NCBI GenBank assembly: GCA_021399435.1
Contig: JAJTUP010000023.1
Span: forward strand, 310,001 to 374,000
Source of the DNA: Diaporthe sp. PMI_573
Taxonomy: Eukaryota; Ascomycota; Sordariomycetes; Diaporthales; Diaporthaceae
Direction: 5' to 3'
DNA length: 64,000 nucleotides
The notes beneath the pieces were generated by a model. The model made no database searches and was not told where the DNA came from. It was given only the letters and a program-made list of their open reading frames with translations. The translations under genes and the position numbers were made by a program. Within the stretch, counting starts at the first letter, position 1. Every line of letters starts with the position of its first letter. Below, one piece after another: positions 12,001 to 23,188 of the stretch.

Positions 12001-14006
12001 GTAAGCGAGCAGGACTCATGCTTGATTTTACAGATCGCGACGCCCGTCAGCGAAATCCCTCATCGCCTCGCAAGAGTAACGAGAATGCCCACGCTCTGAG
12101 AGCCTGGAAAGGGAACTAAGGCCAGGGATGTGATGCATGGTTGCGTAGGAGTTGCGCGTTCGCAGGTCCCCGGGTTCCCGGGTTTGAGGCTTCCGCCGCC
12201 TGGATCGTACGAAACTTGCAGCTGTCAAGTTAACCTTGCGGCGTTGGTGCTTATGCTTACATAGATGGCGATGTGTAGGGCGGAAGATCTGCAGAATCAA
12301 AGCAGCATTTTTGGCAGGCTGGGAGTTATGGATCCGCCGGCTCGCGTGGCTCTCGATCAACCGTTGCGCCATAATTGTCAGCAACACATGCCAGCTTCTT
12401 CCGCGCGCGATGTGTGCTTGGCACTGGCCTTGCAATATCAGCCTTGCCTAACTGCCAGAATTGCGAGCGTGGAGTGCCAGGAGCGCACAGTACAACATGC
12501 AGCCTTTCAGTCTCCCATAAGTGGACCGGCGACGGCAAGCTCACGCGGCAAGCTCCGTACTCAAGCCTGCCACGTGAAATTTGGAGCGGGACCTGGCATC
12601 AGGGCCAGTCAGGCAGCGGATTCTCGTGGACCTTGCAATCTCAGTTCTAGCGAGAATTCCGGGAACGCCAAGCTGACAGAGAGGTGTGCCAGACTTCCTA
12701 GTCGTGCTGCAGGGTTCTCGCCAGGAATAGTTCGTCATTGTACCAAGTAGGTGATGCTGTAGGGCTTCGTTGAAGCTGTCAAGGCTCTTGGCACTGACAG
12801 CGGAGGGCACCGGAGTGGAGGTGGAGTATCGCCACGCAGTCCTTGTTTCGATTGCTCCCCTTGACAACCTCCAGGCACGATCGATCATCAATCGAGGGCG
12901 AGACTCCTGTCCGCCAAAAATGACAAGCATGACCGAGGCGAGCAGCCAGTTCCTTGGAAGGACTCGGTGATTCACAAAGATCCGAGGGGGCGAGCGCGAG
13001 TGCGTACATGGGTCATAGTTGACGATGATACATTGCAATGGTCGAGGGTGAGCCTCGAAGAAACTCGGATGTCAAATGGCATTTCGCTTTCCCGGGGAGA
13101 AGGAACAATGGGCGATGGGGCACCTGCCCCTGCTTCTGCTGAGATCAAGCACAAGAGTATTGTGGCCACTCCTTGTCTTCAACGTGGTGTCAACGGGTGC
13201 TTGAATTGTTAGATACTTGTCAAGCGAAGTAACTGATCAGAGGAAATGTGTACTAATGATGAGTGAATTGATTGTTCTGGCCATGCCCCTGAGGCAGTGA
13301 AAAAAGGTCAGGGCCCGTACCTACTGGGTAATGTTTACATGACTTCCCTATCAAGTTAGCGTTGCGATCTAATTGATTGGCACAGCACTGCAGCACCAGT
13401 CCCCTCCATCTGTCCCATATCATACAACAAGTCTCTGCTCTAGATGCCCCTTGAAAACTCGACTCAAATTTTTAACACCGTAGTACTGTATAAACAGAGC
13501 TACACCAGGCGAACAAGACAAACGCCAATGTGAGCGACATAGCTGGGATTGGCAAGACTGGGGTCTCTGTATGCGCCTTACGGCAGTTTTCGCACTCGCT
13601 AAGCCCTGATCCGTCCTGGTCTCCGCACGTCGACCACCTCGCCATTCCCAACAACAACCACACGCCCACACCAGCAAGACCGAGACCGACTCTGGGCCTG
13701 CTACTGCCCAACACGCGCTACCCCCCAAGCCAAGCCGCCCTAGCCCGTGCGGTGCTCTCAACTGGCCTGTAAACAGTTCGCGCCTAAAGGTAACCGAAAC
13801 AAAAAATATCATCAAGACCCTAACCCCTTGCAGCGGCTACATCATCAGGGTCCCATCTTCGAGCTGAGCGTGCCGCGTCGCGCAGCAGCCTAAGAGGTTG
13901 TCGTCAGTCAATCAGGGTTGATCGGTCCCTCAACAGTCAATCAGCAAGAAACGGGGACGGCCCTTCCCCCTGTCCGTTGCGGCGCGCTCTGTCGCGTGCC
14001 ACGGAA
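9056..14006. other. 4.95 kb stretch with no recognisable gene
   Basis: This is the longest gene-poor stretch in the conserved block, between divergently oriented PAS (-) and EED (+) genes. Its base composition is ordinary rather than AT-rich, so it does not look like a decayed transposon. It holds a run of 19 A (about 9324-9342), a short CAGACCGG tandem (10519-10545) and many short open frames (for example 11472-11933 minus and 12265-12750 plus) with no domains, conserved-looking segments or splice structure. It could hold long promoters, long 5' UTRs or non-coding RNA. Confidence 0.5.
9324..9342. repeat. Poly-A homopolymer run
   Basis: Nineteen consecutive A residues lie about 270 bp upstream of the PAS gene start, on the plus strand (a T run in the direction of PAS transcription). 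Such poly(dA:dT) tracts often exclude nucleosomes in fungal promoters. Confidence 0.7.
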
Positions 14007-16273
14007 ATGGCCGCCGCTGCCGCTGCCGCCCTGCAGGACTCCCCGGAATGGGATTTACCCAGGCTGCGCTCCTCACTTGGCTTTGAGGTTCGTCGGCGCC
14101 CCAAGTCGCGTGAAGAAACCCGGGTCCCCCAAGCGTCCACTAGCGATAAGTTGCTCATCTTCTTCTCCCGCAGGACGACTACAGGCATCTGAAGACTAAG
14201 GACAAAGCGGAAGATGAACAGGAAGATAAGGACACTGGTGCGCAGCATACCAACCGTAATCCACACTCAGCGGTCTTCACGTGCGCTCACAATTGTTCGT
14301 AGAGTTCTTCGACGTCAAGTTCTACCCTCACAACCCGGATGGTGCAGACTCGGTGTTTGCGGCCGTGAGCAAGAAACACGTGCGTCGATTCGGTTCATCT
14401 TCACAATTGCAATTGTGTCTGCTTGTCATGCTGAGGGCCACGACGGGGCATACACTGACCAACATCTCTGCTAGATTCTTGTTTGCCGGCTGTCACAGAC
14501 TGACGCCAATGTGAACCCTTGCGAAGTCATCAGAATCATAAGAGACGATGATGTAAATTGCTCCCGGTGTTACGGTCTTTCTGTCTCGATCTACGAAGCT
14601 GATTTGAGAACAGGAGGAAGCGACCAACTGCTCATGCTGTTGGTCCAGGGATGTTGAGACGGAGAGACCTTTACTTTGTGTTGCTGGATCAGATGCCAAA
14701 GTCAAGGTCTACGACGTCAAGGAGGGCAAGCTATTCACAGTAAGTTCCGATCTTCTGGGAAACCCACTATCTTGTTTGAGATGTCGGCTGACTGTACATC
14801 AGACACTTGTTGGTCATGGCGGAGTAAGTCGAGGCTGTGGGCTTCTGCAACTCGGACTTTACTGATAGCTTCATCTCAGGAGATTAACGATCTGGCCTCT
14901 TCTCCCCAAAACCCTTGTATTATCGCCTCTGCCTCAGATGACACAACAGTCAGGATATGGAGCCTAGATCCTGTCCATGCCAAGCAGCCGTGTTTGTGCC
15001 TTCTGGGCGGCGAGGGGCACTCATGGAGTCTCCTGAGCACAGTACGTGATATACTCAAGCTTGCCCCGGGTCTTGCAAGAAGCTCACCATGACACCAGGC
15101 TTTTCACGACTCTGGCCGATATATGCTTTCAGCCGGACACGATCAAGTCGTCAACCTGGTACGTCTGTACTGGAAGTGGCTAATTTCTCAACTGAGAGAC
15201 ACTAATATCGCCATAGTGGACTATTCCCGACCTCCCAAAACAGCACGTCGACACCCCTATAGTCGTTCACTACCCTCACTTCTCCACCTCAGATGTCCAT
15301 TTTGGTCTAATTGACTGGTCAGTGTCTCACCACCAAGTACATCCGCGTTGACTAACAACATCATGACAGCGTCGCATTCTATGGCGACCTCATACTCTCC
15401 CGGGCGTGTCACGAAGACAAGATCGTGCTGTGGAAAATTGAGGGGTTTTGCTCCGAGGACCCTCCACCGCCCCCATCCACAGCTCCTACAGCATATGATC
15501 AGTCTAGAACGACCCGGTCTGCCTTTGCCTCAACCAGCTCTCCTTCATGTCCGAGCCTGTGGGTGCGATTGTTGCAATTCGAAACACCACAATGCGGGCC
15601 ACAATTCTTCCTACGCTTCAGCTTGCACCACGCCCATGGGCAGCACCCCGTCCTCGTCTTTTGTAACACCAAGAGCGAGATTTTGATGTGGGATATAGCC
15701 CGACTGACCGGATACCAAAGCTACATCAACAAGATCCGTGACCCCAATCGCGATCCCGCCGTCAGGGTCAAGCGACCGGCGTGGCTGCAACCAAATCACC
15801 ACAAGATGAAGAAGGCCGCTTCTGAAAATCCAGGTGATCCTGTCTACAGGGCTGCTGTCACGATGAGGCCTGTCGGTCACCGCGACCCGTTCAACGTCGA
15901 GGCCTACCTGCTGGAGGAGCAGACGCCCGACACGGTTGAGTCCTGGCAGGCCAAGTACGATACCAGCAACCCCTTCAAGCTGATCAGGGCACACAAGATC
16001 GAAAAGTTTGGTGGGCCACGTTTCTTGGGCCGACAGGTGACCTGGTCATCGGCAGGCGATTGGTGCGTCGTCGCCGGCAGTCAAAACACCGTGATCATGC
16101 TGCAGCGCTGGCCGAAAGGTGGCAGACAATCCTCGAGCCGGCAGAACTCACATGTCCCCTCCGAGGTCCCAAGCAGGCAGGGCACTGCGGCCATGAGTAC
16201 TAGTTTCAGTGCTCGGGCGAGCACTCTTTCTGCGCAGCCTGACACTGTCATGCTGTCATGTGAGGGGCCGTAG
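14007..16273 (+). CDS. eed: Polycomb PRC2 WD40 subunit EED/ESC
   Basis: Ten exons are inferred: 14007-14087, 14174-14237, 14303-14379, 14475-14552, 14614-14739, 14803-14823, 14880-15041, 15099-15158, 15217-15317 and 15370-16273, giving 557 residues in continuous frame. EED features follow in order: a FFDVKFYPHN box, LLCVAGSDAKVKVYDVKEGK, LVGHGGEINDLASSP, IIASASDDTTVRIWSLDP, GRYMLSAGHDQVVNLW, VHYPHFSTSDVHFGLIDCV and FYGDLILSRACHEDKIVLWK, with later WD40 blades (ILMWDIARLT, VTWSSAGDWCVVAGS). EED binds H3K27me3 through its beta-propeller and stimulates the KMT6/EZH2 methyltransferase, which silences facultative heterochromatin in Neurospora and relatives. Exon 2 could instead end at 14255 (same phase). 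Exon 6 is a 21 bp microexon. The C-terminal tail after the last blade is Ser-rich. Confidence 0.88.
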
Positions 16274-16489
16274 TTCACACCGCCGAAGTGAACTGCACGA
16301 CTCCTGGGAGTTCCAACGAAGGGCCGTTCATGATACTTTCAAGTCATTTGACCCCCATCACGTATTGGGAGGCCGGAAGTGTTGAGGGATAGCAGGGGCA
16401 GAAAACGGTGGTCAGAATCCGAAAATCGAGAGCATGTTGCTATCCACTGTTTTAAATCGCATGTAGCTAGACCTTCTGGGACCAATTCT

Positions 16490-17860
16490 TCATCGCATAG
16501 GCATGGATGAAAACACAGGCAAGGCACCCCACTGGCTCCCCTGGAAGTCATCACCGTCATCATCGGCCCCGTAGTCGTCCTCGCTCCCGTTCCCATCCCG
16601 TAGCCACCTCTCGACACACGCATCAGCCCGGCCTCCATTCTTCACCATGCGCACAAAGAAAGCCCTCGCCCTCTCCTGCTCCAGCACCCTGATTTGCGCG
16701 CCCTCCTGCTCCTCGTCGGCCGTCCGCGGCGGCGGCGGCACGCTCAGGTCCCCCATGTACAGCGCAACCATGCCGCGCAGCCGCAGCAGCTCGGTGCTGC
16801 GTGAGTAGGGCGTGTTCTCCATCAGGGCGTCCATGCGCGCCGCCACGTCCCGCATGGTCGACAGCGCCCGCAGGCCGAGCTCGGCCTTGGCCTGGCGCAG
16901 CCGCCTCTCCCTGCCGGTGAGGTGGTCCCCGCGGTAGGACTGGCCCTCTGCTGCTCGCGCCCCGTGACCGCCGCCTTCATCGTCGTCGTAGTAGCCCGGC
17001 ATGTCCATCTCCAGGGGCACGTCATCCAGCCCGCCGTCGCTCCACGACTCGGATTCTTCCGCCAGGCGCTCCAGGGCGAGCCTGTGCTCCGCCCACGCGT
17101 CGTAGAACTCGCAGCTGAAGAGAACCGGGTGGAAGTCCAGGTCGCTGATGCTGTCCGGGTGCAGCCGGTTGTACGGGTACTGCCGCACCAGCGACTCGAG
17201 GTATGCCCGCAGCCGGGGCATGTTGGCCGTGGACCCCCACCTCCTGACCGTCTTGCCCTTCCTCCCCGGCGCGGCGCCGTCACCCCCGACGACGGGATCC
17301 TCCTCCCGACCTGCTGCTCCGGGTGCAACCTCCTCCTCCCCCGGCAGGACGCTCCGCGACCTCACCTCCCCGTCGCGCATCAGGATCTCGGCACCGAGGC
17401 TCCAAAGCGCCCTCTTCCTCAGGTCGACAGGCCGCCCCCGCACCTCGGACCTGCGCACCAGGCCGAACGCCCTCTTGGCCCGCGGGATGTCGCCTTCCTC
17501 CAGCGCCCGCAGGATCACGTTCGTCAGGAACCCGAGCTGCTTGTCCTGCGCGTCGCGGAGCCGCTGCCGGCCCCGCGCCTTCCGAGCGGTGTGCTTCGCG
17601 CCGGTCTCGTCGCTGCTTGAATCGCTGTGATCCTTTTCGTCGTCAATCTCGTCGGCACTGTCGTCCGCCTCCTGTTGCTGGTGGGATGGGCGGATGGGCC
17701 TGTGTGGGAAGTCTGGGATGTAGTTTGACGGCAGTAGGTCGTCTGCCGTGAGGCCTGCGGTGCGCAGCTGTTTTATCGTGCCTTCGCTGTGCGAGAGGGG
17801 GTTGATGGCATCGTCTGGTAGGTGGCGGGACAGAGATCTTTTCCTTTTATGTGAGGACAT
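16490..17860 (-). CDS. RNA polymerase I transcription initiation factor, RRN11-like
   Basis: A single-exon minus-strand frame of 456 residues starts at ATG 17860. The frame stays open upstream to 17986 but has only a GTG there. The protein starts with a basic stretch (MSSHKRKRSLSRHLP) and an acidic, Ser/Asp-rich region, then a helical block with LRALEEGDIPRAKRAFGLV, RPVDLRKRALWSLGAEILMR and YNRLHPDSISDLDFHPVLF, which I recognise as the Rrn11 (core factor) type of TPR-like domain. In yeast, Rrn6, Rrn7 and Rrn11 form the core factor that recruits RNA polymerase I to rDNA. The C-terminal third is highly charged. The gene is convergent with EED (217 bp between stops). The assignment rests on the helical block; other TPR-type nuclear factors are the main alternative. 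Confidence 0.7.
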   Translation of the reverse strand: MSSHKRKRSLSRHLPDDAINPLSHSEGTIKQLRTAGLTADDLLPSNYIPDFPHRPIRPSHQQQEADDSADEIDDEKDHSDSSSDETGAKHTARKARGRQRLRDAQDKQLGFLTNVILRALEEGDIPRAKRAFGLVRRSEVRGRPVDLRKRALWSLGAEILMRDGEVRSRSVLPGEEEVAPGAAGREEDPVVGGDGAAPGRKGKTVRRWGSTANMPRLRAYLESLVRQYPYNRLHPDSISDLDFHPVLFSCEFYDAWAEHRLALERLAEESESWSDGGLDDVPLEMDMPGYYDDDEGGGHGARAAEGQSYRGDHLTGRERRLRQAKAELGLRALSTMRDVAARMDALMENTPYSRSTELLRLRGMVALYMGDLSVPPPPRTADEEQEGAQIRVLEQERARAFFVRMVKNGGRADACVERWLRDGNGSEDDYGADDDGDDFQGSQWGALPVFSSMPMR

Positions 17861-18882
17861 GGCTGCGTTGATATTGCTCGACGGGCTGCTATGCCAAAGC
17901 CGCTCACTGCCCGGCCGCGGTTTGTGTGCAGATGGCGCTCTCCGGGGCGACTTCGGCTCAAGTACAATGTTTTGTGATTGATACACGTGAAAATGGCCAG
18001 GGGTTCTGTGTGTACTCTCTTGCTGCGCGGATTTCTACCGTAGTGGTGACTTGTGAGGTTGAGTCGAAAAGAGCAAGTTCTCGAGGTGTAAATGAGAAGC
18101 TGCCCCACGCTAGTTACCGTTCGTCCAATTCAGGTGGCGACACATAAACCTCCCACTCACCCAGCGGTTTCCAAGCCAAAATTTGAAGGCAGATAGCCAT
18201 TCATCAGGCAGCATGAAATTCTATTTACTCGGTGGAGATGGCTCAATTTGTATTACGACTGTTGACTGCTGTCTCCTTTGCGCCCAGTCAAGTGATTTGT
18301 ATACTTGTCAGTCGACATCAGCTCTTCACCGTTATAAGGGTGGTGGCGAGGCTCATTCCCGTGGCCATCTGCGGATGCAAGTGCCGGCACTCAGTGAGAG
18401 TAAAGACCGTGGCTTCTGAGAGGTGGGCGACTCAAGGCAGTCAATGGAGACGGTGGCACATGGTTGACAGAATAAAACACGAATTTGGCCATGTCCGATG
18501 AGCTTCTCATATCTTAACAAGGTTCGGCCCACGGCGGACAACACATTTTCTGCTCTTTCTTTGTAGTGTATTTTGTCTTTCGCAAGAATCCGTCTTTAAT
18601 GGATGACGATTATCTGGCCTTTGGTAGCCTTCATCCGAGCGGATCTGGGAGCCGGCCTTCCCGGCGCCGTTGTGGTGGCGGTTCTCGATTTGTACAACCT
18701 CACCTGCTACTGTACATTGTATGCCAGTCTTTCTTCAAGTCAGGTCTTTCCAGCTCCTACTTCCTCTACTCCTTCCTCTCGAAGTACACCCATTGTCCCT
18801 CCTTAGGCTTCTCCTCGAGGCTCTCCCATCTGTTCGATGAATCATTAGTAATTGCACCTCTTGCCGTGGATTCCGCACAGAC
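17861..18882. other. Intergenic region upstream of RRN11-like gene
   Basis: About 1.0 kb lies between the RRN11-like start (-) and the 3' end of NDUFA5 (-). It should hold the RRN11-like promoter and the NDUFA5 3' UTR. The open frames here show no coding character. Confidence 0.35.
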
Positions 18883-19617
18883 TTACGGCTTAGATTCCAC
18901 CATCGTGTCGATAAGCTTCAGCTCTCCCTCTGCAACCTGGATAACCTCCTCAATAAGCCCAGCGGCGATCTTGTTCTCGAGCTCCTCAACCCTGTAGAAG
19001 CTGGCATTAGCACGAATTCAAGTTGATAACATCGCGACACCTGTCGTAGGCCGGACGTACTGATCGATCGTCAACTGGGGCTCATCCGTCCACTCGATCC
19101 CCTCGCCCTCGAAGGGATTCCGGGAGGAGATCAGCGCCTGGTCCTGCCTCTCCTCCAGGGTCCTGCTGCCCTCCTTCTCAGGACCCTCGTCCTCCTCACC
19201 GTCCCACTCCTTGTATCGGCCGTCGATGTCCTCGCCCGTCTGCCGCAGCACGAAGAACCTGCCATCCCGCTCCAGACCCGCGGCCAGGGAGCCGTCCGCC
19301 GTCTTGTGCGACGTCTCCTTGAAGTGCTCCGGGTGCTTCTCGAGGATCTGCCGCGCCTTGGCCAGCCACTCGTCGTAGCCCGCGGGCTTCACGGCCTGCA
19401 CGAGCGACATGCGGTGTTTTGTGACTGCCTCCACGGACTGTCGGTAGAGGGACGTCTCGGGGACGACCTTGAGCCTGTCGAGGGTGGTCGAGTACAGGTA
19501 TAGGAGGGTCGATCGGGGAGATGGGTTGGCGAAGAGGCCTGTCAGGCCTGTGGGCGCGCCGGGCTCGAGGAACCGCACGGGCTTGACGCTCGCGAGGAGT
19601 CGGAGGGTCCCTCGCAT
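18883..19617 (-). CDS. nuo-32: NADH:ubiquinone oxidoreductase (complex I) accessory subunit NDUFA5 / 29.9 kDa
   Basis: Two minus-strand exons, 19061-19617 and 18883-18991, joined across a 69 bp GTACGT...CTACAG intron, give 221 residues. The short presequence MRGTLRLLASVKPVRFL leads into the family blocks GLFANPSPRSTLLYLYSTTL, SLYRQSVEAVTKHRMSLV and GYDEWLAKARQILEKHPEHF of the ETC_C1_NDUFA5 domain (B13 subunit; Neurospora 29.9 kDa protein). Exon 2 supplies the C-terminal helix VEELENKIAAGLIEEVIQVA. Without splicing, the frame would end prematurely after the intron donor. The frame is open 92 codons upstream of MRGTL, but that part lacks family similarity, so the start at 19617 is preferred. 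The protein sits in the peripheral arm of complex I at the matrix face. Confidence 0.87.
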
Positions 19618-20847
19618 CTTGGGCGGTCGTTCAAGGGTTGACTGCGATGTGATGGACTTGGTTTGGTGAGGCTGGACCACTCGATTCTGCAGTTTTGAGG
19701 TCAATTGGATTGCGCAAGAAGAGAGTGTGTCGCAATTGAGCGTTGGAATTGTTTGCGTACCAGCGTTGGTGAGTGGCTCGACGTTGTCGCTATCGTTGTC
19801 GTAGATCGGGATTCCAGATCCAGGAAGCTCAAGCATCGGATGGAGCATCCGCGCTGCTGGCGAATGAACGTCACCGAGTTTCGCAGCGGTCACGTGGACA
19901 CCGACAGGGGTATTCCTTGTCCAAGTACAACCGCGCCTCGACTTACAGCGGGCAGGATTTGAGCAATTGTGCCTGTACGTTCAACCATCAGAAGGAAATT
20001 TGAATTTTTGGCATTGATATGATTTGACTGAATATTTGTTTTGTCTACGTCGGCGTTACTCCAAGATTGGACTTCCTACTCAAAACCAACTCCCATTTTG
20101 GCTCTTTCTGCAATCATGACTGGCTCTGGATTGTTGCTGCCGCAACATGGTCGTTGATATTTTCGACCAGGCTTTGTCTGGATCGTCCGTATACATCATC
20201 GAGGTGTGAAATGCTCCCTTAACAAAACGCCAAGATCCAGGACAATTTGCCATGTTGTGGAAAAATATCGCTGATGCGATATGCATGTTTCGCTCCATAA
20301 TTATAATGCACCACTAGCTATCGTTGATGTCCAGCAACTCATTGGAGCACTGACAAAAGTCGAAAAGCGTTGAATCGATTCCGTTGAAAAACTCGATTTG
20401 AAATGTCAAACCCCGTGACGGGATGTGATCAATATTAGCACCAGCACCCTGTAGTTAAAAAAGTTGCACTTGCACTCTAGCTAGACAATTTAGTACGTAT
20501 ATGAAAGCCTCCAAAGGCGCTGTAATTATAATACTAGCAGCCATCAAGGACCCAAACAGGAAACTAAATAGTAAAATATCCGTCTGCCGACATTTACTAG
20601 CAATTTCGAGAGTGGAATGTACTCTCTAACATCTTGCGTTGTAGCCCAGTGGCATTAGCTTCAACTAGCTTCATTTGAATGCTTGCTTCAGTGTGAATAT
20701 TGCCCGAAATGTTCATATATCTAGAGAATTAGACGACTGCGTACTTGATTGAGCAGTTTCATACCCTCATAATCTACCTGAAAAATTACTTCGTACTCCG
20801 ACCGATTAATCTCTTGTCTAGACGAGCACCTTCCCCCGACAGCAACA
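19618..20847. other. Intergenic region at the conserved/accessory boundary
   Basis: About 1.2 kb holds the NDUFA5 promoter, then an increasingly A/T-rich segment (about 20280-20800). Genes to the left are single-copy housekeeping types and genes to the right are accessory fungal families. No gene was recognised. Confidence 0.4.
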
Positions 20848-21273
20848 ATGTTTACCCCACACAGATATGACGATGATGCAGTGCGCCGTGCATTCAGAGA
20901 GCATGGGCCATATGTAAAAAGATGGTCTATTCCAGACGAGGATCTGGAGGCTTACCTGAGTGCGGAATATAATAACAGCGATGACAGTGAGAGCGCTGAG
21001 AGCGTTGACGACCGTACGATGGACGCACCTTTGGCCGTGCGAGATCGAACGACATTCGGAACTTTTGACTGTAACGAAAATCCACGGCAGCAGTTGACAC
21101 AGAGACACCATCACATGCTGCAGCAGCCACAACTAGGAAGACGGCATCTTTCAATATCCAACCTTGTGGGGCCGAAATGCGCGGGTATTGTCTGTATCGT
21201 GCTTGGTTTGGTCCTGCTCGGAACCATCTACCTTGGCTTTCCTGTGCTCAAGGGATTGTTATTCCCAGGCTAG
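20848..21273 (+). CDS. Small putative tail-anchored protein, unknown function
   Basis: A single-exon frame of 141 residues starts at an ATG in good context (CAACAATG). The N-terminal 105 residues are hydrophilic with an acidic, Ser-rich patch (NNSDDSESAESVDDR). One strong hydrophobic segment near the C-terminus (about 112-137, CAGIVCIVLGLVLLGTIYLG) is followed by only a few residues, so the protein would be tail-anchored or single-pass. I do not recognise a family. The ATG context and a plausible transmembrane helix support a gene, but neither splice evidence nor homology can be shown here. Its neighbour at 21906-23188 also encodes a membrane-anchored accessory protein. Confidence 0.45.
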   Translation: MFTPHRYDDDAVRRAFREHGPYVKRWSIPDEDLEAYLSAEYNNSDDSESAESVDDRTMDAPLAVRDRTTFGTFDCNENPRQQLTQRHHHMLQQPQLGRRHLSISNLVGPKCAGIVCIVLGLVLLGTIYLGFPVLKGLLFPG

Positions 21274-21905
21274 CAGGGCACTTCGCTCTCAATCAAAAAT
21301 ACCTAAGCGATGGTATGTATTATTCGATTATCACTTATTGTATTGACTTCTGATAACCTCTTCCAATCTACTAACTTAAGATGCAGCTACGAGACAATCG
21401 AGCTAAGAGCTAGGACACGCTTGACGCTTCTTAGCCCACCATAAGAGCGTGGATGAGAAGCGTTTCATTGAGCTACCCTCGAAGAGGTCGAATCATTACG
21501 AAGGAGCATCTCTGGTTCTTGCACACCATCCAGCATGATTTGGCTGCTTCCGACGAAAACGCTGGCACGGCGAACCGACATATCAGCAACCCAGATGGCC
21601 GAAACCATCACAACTTGTCTCTAACTATAGTTTCAGGCAAAAGATGAGTCATTCTTGACGAACCACAAAACCTCGCTCTGTTTATTGTCCGAAAAGATGA
21701 TACCCGGCTTCAATGACTTGTCATCTGCGCAACAAGACCTGGATGCACGATGAGATTCAGCAAAGGAATCGCAGCCTGTGGAAGACATCAGCGACAACTA
21801 AGTTCGGGTTTTAGGATCATTTGGGGCAATGCCTTGACTCCATATAAATATGAATATGAGGCTTGTGTGTTAAGGCATTTCGTATGGAGAGGAAATATCG
21901 AAGGT
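21274..21905. other. Intergenic region
   Basis: About 630 bp lies between convergent accessory genes. Short open frames only, and no recognisable element. Confidence 0.3.
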
Positions 21906-23188
21906 TTAGGAACTGGCTAGATTATCTGCCCCTGGGTTCTTCCAAGCTCTGTATGATATCCAAGTCTGTAGTCCGGCTAGAACAAGACTTAGAAGCCCTA
22001 GAAGCACCGCAATAAAGACACCAATGATTGTTGCCATCATGACATGCCTGTTCTTGCTGTTACGTTCCACCCAGACGTCCCAGTTCCCGTGTGGTCTCTC
22101 ATTCTGGAGCTCTTCGTACAGATCCAGCATTCGTGAACCCCAATACTTCCACTTTTGTGCTTCTTTTTGTTCACCTCTCAGCTCTATACCATTCTCATCT
22201 GTGCCGTTGGTATTGTGCTTGCCAACGTTTGGGTCGAATCCCTCCGTCGAGACTAGCTTCGCTATGAGTTTCTTTGTCTGACTGTCGTGCGGAAACAATA
22301 TCTGCAATGTGTAGAGAGTTTCGAGGGCCAGTTCACGTGGAAGAATGAAGCCATCAAAGACCTCATCAGGGTCACTGGTGTGGCGGCGGAAGGCTGTCAG
22401 CTCGGATTTCAGGTAGAATTCAAGGTGGGCTTACCCTTGTTCTTTCGCCTGTTTTGAGGCCAGCAAATGCTGCCTTAGGAAGCTTGTATGGTGGAATATC
22501 TTGACGCTGACTTTACCCTCCCAGTCATTGAGCCGGAGGTGGTTTCTCAAGTCGTGTGTCCCTTGAATCTCTATGTTTCCGATTGTCTTCAGGTTGACAG
22601 CAGTCAGCTTGCGCCTGATGGCCTCGCCTTTTCTCCCACCCAGTTGGAGCGCCTTAAGCTCCTCTTTTGGAAATGAATCCATGATAAATGAATCAAGCGA
22701 CTCATCGCATTGCCAGCGTCCCATGGACCCCAAGGCCGAGTCTCCATAGTGTGGGTCATCCCAGTCCTGACCGATGCAGTTGCACATAGTTGCAATGCTG
22801 GCCGCAAGTTGGAAAGAGCGCTGTTTCTCTGGTGGCATCACCAATGATGTAGCTGCAATATGAGTCCTGACTGTATTGTGTGCCGAATCTTGGAAGGTGA
22901 AATACCTGGGTCTGGGAAATTGAGCTCGGTTGTATGCGATGCCCTTTTCGCATTCCCAGTGGCTTCTTTGATGGATGTGACTGCTTTTAATACCTCCTCC
23001 TCTGAGCTTGCAATGCGATTTCTGACTTTTTCAAATTGAACGAGAAAAGCATCCAAGAATCCCTCATCCACAAGCTTCCAACGGCAAATGGGACCGGATC
23101 CATCGCATCGGTGTAGCTCCCACAGTTTGGTGTAGAGCTGATTTCTTCTCGAACTCGTGCCATGTTCGTGATTAGTATGCAAAGCCAT
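21906..23188 (-). CDS. Fungal-specific accessory membrane protein (function unknown)
   Basis: Three minus-strand exons, 22906-23188, 22435-22852 and 21906-22374, give 389 residues with frame kept at both junctions. Recognisable blocks are LWELHRCDGSGPICRWKLVD, NRIASSEEEVLKAVTSI, CIGQDWDDPHYGDSALG, GEAIRRKLTAVNLKTIG, EIQGTHDLRNHLRLNDWEGK and FHHTSFLRQHLLASK. These match a family I recall as widely expanded in filamentous ascomycetes without assigned function. A single C-terminal transmembrane helix (about 358-378, IIGVFIAVLLGLLSLVLAGL) is followed by a short WISYRAWKNP tail. Members often sit in variable regions near NLR-like or HET genes. The gene appears intact. The biochemical role is unknown; membrane-tethered soluble domain is the only safe statement. 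Confidence 0.75.

Noticed and set aside
12265..12750. 161-codon plus-strand open frame in the gene-free region
   Set aside because: No domain or protein-like pattern; overlapping frames on both strands are equally open.
16922..17620. 232-codon plus-strand open frame
   Set aside because: Antisense to the RRN11-like gene in a GC-rich segment; no start context or domain.
22488..22676. Short plus-strand frames within the fungal-specific membrane protein gene
   Set aside because: They are antisense to a well-supported three-exon model.
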